Source of the DNA: Pseudomonas beijingensis
GTDB lineage: Bacteria; Pseudomonadota; Gammaproteobacteria; Pseudomonadales; Pseudomonadaceae
NCBI RefSeq assembly: GCF_030687295.1
Contig: NZ_CP117425.1
Coordinates: 2,918,001-2,982,000, forward strand
Length of the DNA: 64,000 nt
Reading direction: 5' to 3'
Of the stretch, positions 26,739-34,042 are shown piece by piece. The position numbers and the translations under genes were made by a program. Under the pieces are notes generated by a model. The model had not been told where the DNA came from. It saw only the letters and a list, made by a program, of their open reading frames with translations, and did no database searches. Position 1 is the first letter of the stretch; every line of letters begins with the position of its first letter.

Positions 26739-28451
26739 CTAAGGTTCCTTGTCCTGGTTGCCCGGGTAAAAACCATGGAGCAGGCGATAACGGTCGTGAC
26801 GAACCTGATCCACATGATGCCGGACTTGCTGCTCGGGCAGGCCGAGCATGATCAGGGCGTGGGACGCCAGCATCAGGCTCGATTCCAGCAGCTCCGGGAC
26901 CACTTCGCTGGCCCCGGCTGCCTGTAACTCGGCCAATTGGCTGTCGTCACGGGTGCGCACCAGGATCGGCACCTGTTGGTTGACCCGTCGGGCCGCCTTG
27001 AGCACGGTGATGGCGATGTCGGTCTTGTCCACTGCGATCACCAACAGCCTGGCGCGGCTCAAGCCAACGGCGGTGAGCAGGTCACCCCGTCGCGAATCGC
27101 CGTAATGCACGCAGTTTTCCCCGACGGTGGCTTCCTGGATGATCACCGGGTCGTCATCCAGGGCGACGAACGCCTGGCCTTCGCGGCGCAGGAAGCGCCC
27201 TATGGACTGGCCGACGCGACCGTAGCCGCAAATCACCACGTGATCCGACAAGCCGGCATTGAGTGCGCTGATCTGCTCCAGTTGCGCCTCTTCGTTGGGT
27301 TTGCGATGCAGGCGCGCGGCGATGCGTGGCGCCGCGCGCAGCAACAGCGGGGTCAGCAGCATCGAGCAGAATGTCGCGGCCAGCAGCAGGCCGCTGATGT
27401 CGGCGGGCATGAGACGGTTCTGCTGCATCAGCGCCATCAAGGCAAAACAGAATTCGCCGCCCTGGGCCAGGGCCAGGCCACTGCGCCAGGCGGTTTCCCC
27501 ATCACTGCCGCGCCATTTCACCAGGGCGGCGACCACGCAACCCTTGATAAGCATCAAGCCGAGGGTCAATCCCAGGATCAGCAGGCCGTCATCGAGGAAC
27601 AGCTGCAGATCGATCAGCATGCCGATGCTGACGAAAAACAGCCCCAGCAGGATGTCGCGGAACGGGCGTATGTCGGCTTCGATCTGATGGCGGTAGTGGC
27701 TTTCCCCCAGCAACATGCCTGCCAGGAAAGCCCCCAGGGCCGGCGACAAGCCGAGCAGGTGGGTCAGCCATGCCGTCAGCAATACGATCACCAGGGCCAG
27801 CAGCACGAACAATTCTGCGGAGCGGGACGCCGCTACCTCATGGAACAGCCGGGGCAACAGCAGCCGGCTGGCCAGCAGCAGGCCCCCGAACAACACCAGG
27901 GTCTTGCCCAGGGTCAGCGGTAGCGCCCAGTACCACGGGTGCTCGCTGCTGCCGGCGAAGACCGGCACCAGGGTCAACAGCAGCACTGCGACGACGTCCT
28001 GGAACAACAACACACCGATGGCGTTCTGGCCGTGGCTGCTGAAGATCTCGCCCAGGCTGGTCAACTCCTTGCTGACAATGGCGGTGGAGGACAAGGCCAG
28101 CCCCGCACCGAGCAGCAACGCGGCGATCACCGGCGCGCCGCACACGGCCAGCAATCCCGCCAGCAGCGCTCCCGAGCACAACACCTGCAGGCTGCCGAGG
28201 CCGAACACGACCCGACGCAGCTCGAGCATTTTCGACAGGGAAAACTCCAGTCCCAACGAGAACAACAGGAACACTACCCCGAGCTCGGCCAGGTCTGGCA
28301 GTTCTTCGCTGTCGTTGACCCAGTCCAGCGCGGTCGGCCCCACCGCCAGCCCGACGCAGAGATAGCCCAGCACGGGGGGCAGGCGCAGCCGCCGGAACAG
28401 GGCGATGACCACCAGGGACGAAGCGAGGATGATCAGCAGGTTGGCAAACAA
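26739..28451 (-). CDS. Monovalent cation:proton antiporter, Kef/CPA2 type with TrkA-N domain
   Basis: About 570 residues. Twelve or so membrane segments (residues 1-390) form the Na+/H+ exchanger domain, with LGVVFLLFSLGLEFSL and GVLLFQDVVAVLLL (conserved QD). A cytosolic NAD-binding TrkA-N domain follows (HVVICGYGRVGQSIGRFLRREG, Rossmann GxGxxG; then ALDDDP). KefB/KefC-like proteins export potassium in response to electrophiles. No KefG/KefF ancillary gene is adjacent. A TTG start at 28451 with GGAG 5 nt upstream gives MFANLLIILASS; an in-frame ATG at 28523 would add 24 residues. It is convergent with amtB, 8 bp apart. Confidence 0.88.
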   Translation of the reverse strand: MFANLLIILASSLVVIALFRRLRLPPVLGYLCVGLAVGPTALDWVNDSEELPDLAELGVVFLLFSLGLEFSLSKMLELRRVVFGLGSLQVLCSGALLAGLLAVCGAPVIAALLLGAGLALSSTAIVSKELTSLGEIFSSHGQNAIGVLLFQDVVAVLLLTLVPVFAGSSEHPWYWALPLTLGKTLVLFGGLLLASRLLLPRLFHEVAASRSAELFVLLALVIVLLTAWLTHLLGLSPALGAFLAGMLLGESHYRHQIEADIRPFRDILLGLFFVSIGMLIDLQLFLDDGLLILGLTLGLMLIKGCVVAALVKWRGSDGETAWRSGLALAQGGEFCFALMALMQQNRLMPADISGLLLAATFCSMLLTPLLLRAAPRIAARLHRKPNEEAQLEQISALNAGLSDHVVICGYGRVGQSIGRFLRREGQAFVALDDDPVIIQEATVGENCVHYGDSRRGDLLTAVGLSRARLLVIAVDKTDIAITVLKAARRVNQQVPILVRTRDDSQLAELQAAGASEVVPELLESSLMLASHALIMLGLPEQQVRHHVDQVRHDRYRLLHGFYPGNQDKEP

Positions 28452-28640
28452 GGGGAACTCCGTTTCAAGGCTACAACGCACAGCGTAGAGGGGAAACCGT
28501 GACAAGCGTCGCTGGAAAAGCATTTATGTTCAGTGATTTGCATCAGCGTTTTACCGAAACACCCTGAAGCGAGCCAGTGACTCGACGGTTTTCCGAGGCG
28601 GGCCTAGAATGACCGTCTATCTTTTTTGGGTCTACCAGCC

Positions 28641-28877
28641 ATGCTTCCTGAATGCCAGTTGTTCGGCACCCTGGGGTGTCATCTTTGCGAAGTCGCCGAA
28701 GCTGAACTGATGCCTTTCGTCGAACATGGATTGTTGGTGGAGCTGGTGGATATCGCCGAGGACGAGACCTTTTTCGAAGCCTATGAGTTACGTATCCCGG
28801 TCCTGCGCAGGATCGATACTGGTGCTGAGCTGGACTGGCCTTTCGGCGCCGAACAGATCGTGACCTTTCTCCGCTGA
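28641..28877 (+). CDS. Small glutaredoxin-like protein (DUF836)
   Basis: A 78-residue thioredoxin-fold protein with the CxxC redox pair GTLGCHLCEVAE at residues 13-16 and the cis-proline strand YELRIPVLRR. DUF836 proteins are short glutaredoxin-like thiol proteins of undefined partner. The ATG at 28641 directly precedes the conserved LPECQLFGTLGC. The gene lies divergent from the Kef-type antiporter, where a thiol protein could be relevant because Kef systems respond to glutathione adducts, but no functional link is shown. Confidence 0.82.
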   Translation: MLPECQLFGTLGCHLCEVAEAELMPFVEHGLLVELVDIAEDETFFEAYELRIPVLRRIDTGAELDWPFGAEQIVTFLR

Positions 28878-28908
28878 GTGGCTCGTCCGTCAGTTTCTGA
28901 TACTGCGG

Positions 28909-28950
28909 TTGGCGAAAATAGCCTGCTTCGGTTACTGTATGTTCATACAG
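28909..28950 (+). promoter_or_regulatory. SOS promoter with LexA box
   Basis: CTGTATGTTCATACAG at 28935-28950 matches the LexA consensus CTG-N10-CAG and is palindromic at 14 of 16 positions. It overlaps a -10-like TACTGT (28933-28938) with a -35-like TTGGCG (28909-28914) 18 bp upstream. It lies about 20 bp before the start of the following small gene. Confidence 0.85.
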
Positions 28951-28968
28951 TTATCTGGAGTGCATCCC

Positions 28969-29289
28969 TTGGTCAATGTCGAACAACTGAAAAGCAGCGT
29001 AAACAGGATGTCCGCGGACGTTGTGCGTGAGGCGGTCCTGGAGCTGCGTCTGGATGGCTTGGTGACCGAAGGCAAGACACCGTTCAATAAACTGCATTTC
29101 AACACCTGTTTCGCCGAGATCGAAGCGTTGTTCCAGCGTGCCGGCTATCACAAGCAGTTGGATGTGGTGGGTTACCAGGGCTTGCTGTACGCGCTGTACG
29201 ATCCAGGTCGCTGGGAGGCGGTGGAAGTGCTGCGCTGGTTGAAGGAGTTCACCGAAGCGGCTGCCAAATCGACGTCAGTCACGGCGTGA
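28969..29289 (+). CDS. LexA-controlled protein of unknown function
   Basis: 106 residues, soluble, mostly helical by composition (NVEQLKSSVNRMSADVVREAVLELRLDGLV...EIEALFQRAGY...WEAVEVLRWLKEFTEAA). I do not recognise a named family. It has no signal peptide, no membrane span and a single cysteine. A TTG start at 28969 is chosen, with CTGGAG 9 nt upstream. The longer frame to 28909 would run through the LexA box and promoter and is rejected. A strong SOS box immediately upstream implies DNA-damage induction, but nothing in the sequence says what it does. Confidence 0.75.
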   Translation: MVNVEQLKSSVNRMSADVVREAVLELRLDGLVTEGKTPFNKLHFNTCFAEIEALFQRAGYHKQLDVVGYQGLLYALYDPGRWEAVEVLRWLKEFTEAAAKSTSVTA

Positions 29290-29360
29290 AGCAATCATCG
29301 CTGGGCTGACCGATGCGACTGTCGGATAATGCCGCCCTGTAAAACGCCCAAGAGTTTTCA

Positions 29361-30251
29361 ATGTCCGGTTCATTGTTTTCCGCCGCTCATCATCAGGCCA
29401 GTACGCTGTATCTGCCGCCCGGTTCCTGGTCGACGGTGCTGGAGTGCTTGTGCGAGCATTTCAGCGCCATCAGTCGCGAGCAGTGGCTGGACCGGATCGC
29501 CCGGGGACGGGTATTGGACGGGGAGGGCAAGGCCATCCCTGTCGACTTGCCGTACCGTGAAGGCCTGCGCATCCACTACTTCCGTGAAGTGCCCGACGAG
29601 AAGCCGATTCCGGTGGTGGAGTCGATCCTGTACGCCGACGAGCATCTGGTGGTGGCAGACAAACCGCATTTCCTGCCTGTCACCCCGGCGGGCGAATACG
29701 TCGAACAAACCTTGCTGCGACGGCTGATCCGGCGGCTGGACAACCCGCATCTGGTGCCCTTGCACCGCATCGATCGGCATACGGCTGGGCTGGTGTTGTT
29801 TTCGGCCAACCCGAATACCCGCTCGGCGTATCAGTCGTTATTTCCGACGCGGCGGATCGAGAAACGCTACCAGGCCATTGCCCGCGCGTTGCCTGGGTTG
29901 ACCTTTCCGCGAGTACATAAAAGCCGAATGATCGATGGCGAACCGTTCTTCCGAATGCAGGAAGGGCCGGGCGAGCCCAATACCGAAACGGCCATCGAAG
30001 TGCTGGAAAGGAATGGCGAGTTGTGGCGTTATGGTTTGTATCCGGTGACGGGTAAGAAGCATCAGTTGCGGGTTCACATGAATGCCCTTGGGGCGGGGAT
30101 CTGCAACGATCCGTTTTATCCTGATGTGCTTCGGGATGTTGAGGATGATTACTCCAATCCGCTAAAGCTGCTGGCTCAGGGGTTGCGTTTTGTCGATCCG
30201 GTTACGGGGCAGGAGCGGGTGTTCGAGAGTGGTATTTCGTTGCAGTGGTAG
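29361..30251 (+). CDS. RluA-family RNA pseudouridine synthase
   Basis: 296 residues. LVPLHRIDRHTAGLVLFS contains the catalytic aspartate in the HR(L/I)DxxTxG motif. VVADKPHFLPVTPAG precedes it, and GKKHQLRVHMNALGAGICNDPFYP is the conserved C-terminal motif. An S4-like N-terminal region (SREQWLDRIARGRVLDGEGK) suggests an RNA-binding domain. It isomerises a uridine in rRNA or tRNA; the target is not identifiable here. The stop is followed within 20 bp by composite repeat copy B. Confidence 0.9.
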   Translation: MSGSLFSAAHHQASTLYLPPGSWSTVLECLCEHFSAISREQWLDRIARGRVLDGEGKAIPVDLPYREGLRIHYFREVPDEKPIPVVESILYADEHLVVADKPHFLPVTPAGEYVEQTLLRRLIRRLDNPHLVPLHRIDRHTAGLVLFSANPNTRSAYQSLFPTRRIEKRYQAIARALPGLTFPRVHKSRMIDGEPFFRMQEGPGEPNTETAIEVLERNGELWRYGLYPVTGKKHQLRVHMNALGAGICNDPFYPDVLRDVEDDYSNPLKLLAQGLRFVDPVTGQERVFESGISLQW

Positions 30252-30602
30252 TTTTTGTTTAGGGTAGGGTGTGTATATCCGTTATTTAGGTAACGGCGGC
30301 TTATGGTTCCGCTTTTACAGCGGGTCACTTTTGGAAGAGCGCCAAAAGTAACCAAAAACGCTTTGCCCCACCACTTGGTGCCTCGCTCAGGCTCGGCATG
30401 CCCTCACTCCGGCATTGCTCCGTGGGCCCGCCGCGAAGGGCCATCCATGGCCCAGCGCGGCTATCCCGGCATCCATGCCGGGATGCCCACTCCACAATGC
30501 CTGCGTTCGGCCAGCGTGGTTTAACGGGGCGCCGAGATCAAAATCCAAAGCAAAGCAAAGCAAGAGCGGGGTTCATGCCGGCATCTATGTGGCTGAGCCA
30601 CC

Positions 30603-30765
30603 GCTATCGCGAGCAAGCTCGCTCCCACACTGGATCTTCAGCGAATACAAAATTCATGTGCACCTAACCCCCCTGTGGGAGCGAGCTTGCTCGCGATGAC
30701 GCCGGCACCTCCAACATCACCGAAAACTGACTCACTGCCTTCGCGAGCAAGCCCGCTCCCACAGG
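30603..30765. repeat. REPIN plus a third REP inside composite repeat B
   Basis: Inverted REP pair (30603-30698) and a third REP (about 30739-30765), in the same order and spacing as 6323-6484. Flanking words such as CCAACATCACCGAAAACTGA are shared by both copies. Confidence 0.85.
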
Positions 30766-31083
30766 AGAAACGCGATCCCAACCAGAACCAGGTCGGCTGT
30801 TAGGCCGCCTCGCGGTGGACGTTGATCTCGGCGCCCCGTTAACCACGCTGGCTGAACGAAGGTATTGTGGAGTGGGCAACCCGGCATGGATGCCGGGTTA
30901 GCCGCGCTGGGCCATGGATGGCCCTTCGCGGCGGCCCACGGAGCAATGCCTTCGTTCAGGCATGCCGAGCCTAAGCGAGGCACCGAGTGGTGGGGCAGAG
31001 CGTTAATGAGATGGTCAGCCCGTGTGGGAGTCCCGGTAAATCTAAACTGACCGGGGCTCTCACTTACCTGAAGGAGACCTCTC

Positions 31084-32105
31084 ATGGAACCCTTGAAGCT
31101 AATCGGCCTGGATATCGGGAAACACACCTTCCATCTCGTAGGGCACGACGCCAAAGGCAAGGAAGTCCTACGCAAAAAATTCAATCGTAAGCGGCTACTT
31201 GAGTTCGCTGCAAAGCTCGAACCCTGCACCATAGTGATGGAGTCATGCGGCGGTTCACACTGGCTCGCAAGGAAGCTCAGATCCTTCGGCCATCAAGTGA
31301 AATTGATTGCCCCGCAGCATGTGAAACCCTACGTCAGAGGCAATAAAAACGACTACATCGACGCTGAGGCCATCTGCGAAGCTGCCTCCCGTCCCAGGAC
31401 ACACTACGTTGCCATCAAGACTGTTGAGCAACAGCTTCTATCGACGCAACATCGTCTTCGCGAAGCCTTAATCGTCCAGAGGACTCAAACAATCAATCGC
31501 ATTCACGGGTTCTTGCTTGAGTTCGGAATTGAGTTACCTGCGACAAAAGCTGCGATGAATCAGATTCATCAAATTTTGGACGACCCGGCCGCAGACTTGC
31601 CGCAACAGTTGAAGGACTTCATTGAGCATTTGGCAGAAGAGACCAAACGGCTCACCGACGAAATCAAGGCGGTTGATCGTACGATTAAAGAGCAGGTGGG
31701 TGCTGATGACGCGGGAACCCGGCTGATGAGCATCCCCGGCATCGGCCCAATCATCGCTAGTGCGCTGCTGGCCGACATCGGGGACGCTTCCAATTTTCGC
31801 TCAGCGCGAGACTTCGCCGCTTCATTGGGCCTGGTGCCGAGGCAGTATTCAACGGGTGATCAACAGTCCTTTTGAACATCAGTAAGCGAGGTGATAAATA
31901 CCTTCGAAAGCTGATGGTTCAAGGCTCTCGGGCGGTCCTGGTGCGCATCGACAAGCGCAATGATGCTCTGGGAAGTTGGTGCAGGGACTTGCTGACACGA
32001 AAACATCCAAACAAGGTCGCCTGCGCCCTAGCCAATAAGTTGGCAAGAATCGTGTGGGCCGTTTTAGTTCACGGAGGAAGCTACAACACCCAGTCCAGGG
32101 CTTGA
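31084..32105 (+). pseudogene. IS110/IS1111-family recombinase, frameshifted
   Basis: The N-terminal DEDD RuvC-like domain is clear: IGLDIGKHTFHLVG (first D), VMESCGG (E) and NKNDYIDAEAICEAA (paired D). A coiled-coil region leads to the Tnp20 domain with MSIPGIGPIIASALLADIGD and LGLVPRQYSTG (expected catalytic serine). The first frame ends at 31875. The rest (LNISKRGDKYLRKLMVQG...VHGGSYNTQSRA) continues in another frame from 31872 to 32105. One missing base in TCCTTTTGAAC (expected TCCTTGTTGAAC-like) explains it. AAGGAGACC provides a good ribosome site before the ATG at 31084. Confidence 0.88.
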
Positions 32106-32346
32106 CCGAAACCCACACTACCGGCTTTTGCGACGACAGCGATGATGACGATAAACAGCTCAAATCCTGCCTGAGAACCTGGTAAGCAAAACAGCTTTCG
32201 AAGCTGAAGCGTTTTTCAAGGACAGGCAGGAGCGACTACTCATCAAGGGCCAGGCGGCAAATTGCCGACTAGGAGCCCGGATACATTAGTGCAAGCATGC
32301 TTTACCGCTCATCGCCCGTGGTTGCAGGAGATGGGCTGACCATACA
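32106..32346 (+). ncRNA. Candidate bridge RNA region in the 3' end of the IS1111-type element
   Basis: About 240 nt of noncoding sequence with several stems: TCCTGCCTG (32165-32173) with CAGGCAGGA (32223-32231), the hairpin CAGCTT-TCG-AAGCTG (32192-32206) inside it, and CGGCAA-A-TTGCCG (32255-32267). IS110-superfamily elements encode bridge RNAs that pair with target and donor; in IS1111-type members the RNA is expected downstream of the recombinase. Inside the large stem the word GAAGCGTTTTT (32206-32216) includes AGCGTTTTT, identical to the rebuilt insertion site. Structure and role are inferred. Confidence 0.5.
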
Positions 32347-32451
32347 TTTGCTTACTTTTGCGCTTTTCAAAAGTGAGCCGCTGTAAGAGCGGAACCGCCA
32401 GTGGCCGTTACCGAAGAAACGGATATACACCCAAAACTCAAAACCCAAGCC

Positions 32452-32496
32452 CAAAAAAAAACCGGCGCTTCCCTCTTCAGGAAGCGCCAGTTTTTC
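32452..32496 (-). terminator. Bidirectional terminator at the edge of composite repeat B
   Basis: GGCGCTTCC-CTCTTCA-GGAAGCGCC with an A run on the left and TTTTT on the right. It serves the leftward small lipoprotein gene. The stem resembles the htpX terminator at 6843-6886, which also borders a composite repeat. Confidence 0.85.
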
Positions 32497-32524
32497 CAGC
32501 AACATCGGGCAGCAACGCTACAGA

Positions 32525-32746
32525 TTACAAATCCTTAACGGTACGAACCTGATCCTTGTTCACGCGAGTCTGCTTGCCATCCAGTTGCTCGAATTCGTAG
32601 AAGCCGCTTTCTTCATCGTAATGGGGGGTATCGACGGCCTGGATTTCGCGACCGTCATTCAAGGTGATCACTGTTGGCGAAGCGCACCCGGCAAGGGTGG
32701 CGAGGCCCAGAGCGAGCATGAACGTGGCGAGGGTCCGTTGTGTCAT
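32525..32746 (-). CDS. YgdI/YgdR-family small lipoprotein
   Basis: 73 residues. The lipoprotein signal is MTQRTLATFMLALGLATLAGC with lipobox LAGC and the acylated cysteine at about position 21. The mature part PTVITLNDGREIQAVDTPHYDEESGFYEFEQLDGKQTRVNKDQVRTVKDL is the compact SH3-like YgdI/YgdR (DUF903) domain. These are envelope lipoproteins of unknown role. The start at 32746 has GGAG upstream; the frame to 32773 would place basic residues ahead of the signal. A strong terminator follows. Confidence 0.9.
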   Translation of the reverse strand: MTQRTLATFMLALGLATLAGCASPTVITLNDGREIQAVDTPHYDEESGFYEFEQLDGKQTRVNKDQVRTVKDL

Positions 32747-32821
32747 GGTGTTTCTCCGAAATGGATTCTTCAAGTTACTGACCTTCAGACGTATACATTG
32801 CGCGCAAGTTCCTGGCTAGTG

Positions 32822-33424
32822 TCAATCTGACACGCCTTTATGTCGGGCCAGTAACTCCGGGGTGTTCAGATTGGCCAGCCGCGGATCGTCGGCAGGGCAC
32901 TGCAAGGCAATGGCGTGCAGCGCGCGCATGATGCGACCGGGGCTGCGTTCGCCTTCGCTCCAGGCCTGTTCGAAGCGTGCTGCCAGGGTTAACGGAATGA
33001 CGCACAGCAGCGGCTCCCAATGCTCGCCGTGCCGCACCATCAATGGTTGATCAGGGTGCTGGCTGGCCGTTTTGCGCATGTTGTCGAGCAGGCTCGCGTC
33101 GATCTGCGGCACGTCGCACGGCAGCACCAGCAAATACGGATGCCTCGCTGCCTTGAGACCCGCCCGGATGCCCGCCAGCGGCCCGGGAAAGTCGCCTTCC
33201 TCGTCATGCACCAACTGATCGGCATACGCTGCATAACGTTGCGCATTGCGGTTGCAGGAAATGATCAGGTCATCGCTCATGGCGCGGGTCTGGCGATGGA
33301 GATGAGCAATCAGCGGTTCGCCTTGCCACTGCACCAGGCCTTTGTCCTGGCCGCCCATGCGTTGCCCACGCCCACCCGCCAAGAGCAGAATGGAGCAGGA
33401 TGGCAGCGGCGTGTTCGAGGTCAT
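32822..33424 (-). CDS. mobA: Molybdenum cofactor guanylyltransferase MobA
   Basis: A 200-residue nucleotidyltransferase that attaches GMP to molybdopterin to make the bis-MGD cofactor. [20 protein letters not shown] is the GTP-binding signature with the catalytic lysine, and [20 protein letters not shown] and [11 protein letters not shown] (metal-binding Asp) follow. The size is normal for MobA. It is divergent from moaB-moeA with a 78-bp gap, and together they form a cofactor-maturation locus. Confidence 0.94.
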   Translation of the reverse strand: MTSNTPLPSCSILLLAGGRGQRMGGQDKGLVQWQGEPLIAHLHRQTRAMSDDLIISCNRNAQRYAAYADQLVHDEEGDFPGPLAGIRAGLKAARHPYLLVLPCDVPQIDASLLDNMRKTASQHPDQPLMVRHGEHWEPLLCVIPLTLAARFEQAWSEGERSPGRIMRALHAIALQCPADDPRLANLNTPELLARHKGVSD

Positions 33425-33502
33425 GTCGTGTCTCCGCGCGGGCGAAAAAATGAAGCGCTGTGATATAACACCGGGCTGTTTCCTTCACAACTGGACGAGC
33501 CT

Positions 33503-34042
33503 ATGAAAGCCAAGGCTGATGTACCTTTCGTGCCGCTCAATATCGCGGTGCTGACAGTCAGCGACACCCGTACCCTGGAAACCGATACGTCCGGGCAGGT
33601 CTTTGTCGATCGGCTCACGGCGGCCGGTCACAACCTGGCGGCGCGGGTCCTGCTCAAAGATGATTTGTACAAGATCCGCGCGCAAGTCGCGACCTGGATT
33701 GCCGAGGACGTGGTGCAAGTGGTGCTGATCACCGGCGGCACCGGTTTCACGGGGCGTGACAGCACGCCGGAAGCGGTCACGTGTCTGCTGGACAAGCAGG
33801 TCGACGGGTTCGGCGAGTTGTTCCGGCAGATATCCGTGGCTGACATCGGCACTTCCACTGTGCAGTCCCGTGCGTTGGCCGGCCTGGCCAATGGCACGCT
33901 CGTATGTTGCCTGCCAGGGTCGACCAATGCGGTGCGTACCGGATGGGATGGGATCCTGGCCGAACAATTGGATGTGCGGCATCGACCGTGCAACTTCGTG
34001 GCCCATTTGAAACAGGCTGCTCCTTGTGAATCCCGTGGGTAA
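33503..34042 (+). CDS. moaB: Molybdopterin biosynthesis protein MoaB
   Basis: A 179-residue MoaB/MogA-fold protein. NIAVLTVSDTRTLETDTSG opens the domain. VVLITGGTGFTGRDSTPEAV is the family signature with the molybdopterin-binding GGTG loop, and CLPGSTNAVRTGW the second. It adenylylates molybdopterin before metal insertion. TGGACGAGCC lies upstream of the ATG. The 3' end overlaps the proposed moeA start by 17 bp, indicating one transcript. Confidence 0.93.
   Translation: MKAKADVPFVPLNIAVLTVSDTRTLETDTSGQVFVDRLTAAGHNLAARVLLKDDLYKIRAQVATWIAEDVVQVVLITGGTGFTGRDSTPEAVTCLLDKQVDGFGELFRQISVADIGTSTVQSRALAGLANGTLVCCLPGSTNAVRTGWDGILAEQLDVRHRPCNFVAHLKQAAPCESRG

Larger units (their letters stand above)
31005..32346 (+). 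mobile_element. IS110-superfamily element, IS1111-type (about 1342 bp)
   Basis: Comparison with the uninterrupted arm places the junctions at CGTT|AATGAG on the left and CATACA|TTTGC on the right. Subterminal inverted repeats ATGGTCAGCCC (31011-31021) and GGGCTGACCAT (32333-32343) lie 6 bp and 3 bp inside the ends, the IS1111 subgroup arrangement. No target duplication is visible: joining the flanks restores the expected CGTTTTTG. One recombinase gene (frameshifted) and a 240-nt structured 3' noncoding end make up the element. Confidence 0.88.
30268..32433. repeat. Composite repeat copy B with inverted arms, interrupted by an IS1111-type element
   Basis: The left arm (about 30268-30546) is intact. 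The centre with three REPs closely matches copy A. The right arm runs 30811-31004, is interrupted by an IS110-superfamily element and resumes at 32347-32433, ending GGATATACAC. Without the IS it is about 824 bp, the same as copy A. It lies between convergent genes (an RluA-type synthase and a small lipoprotein), like copy A. Single-base differences are spread along the length, so the copies are old paralogues rather than a recent duplication. Confidence 0.85.
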
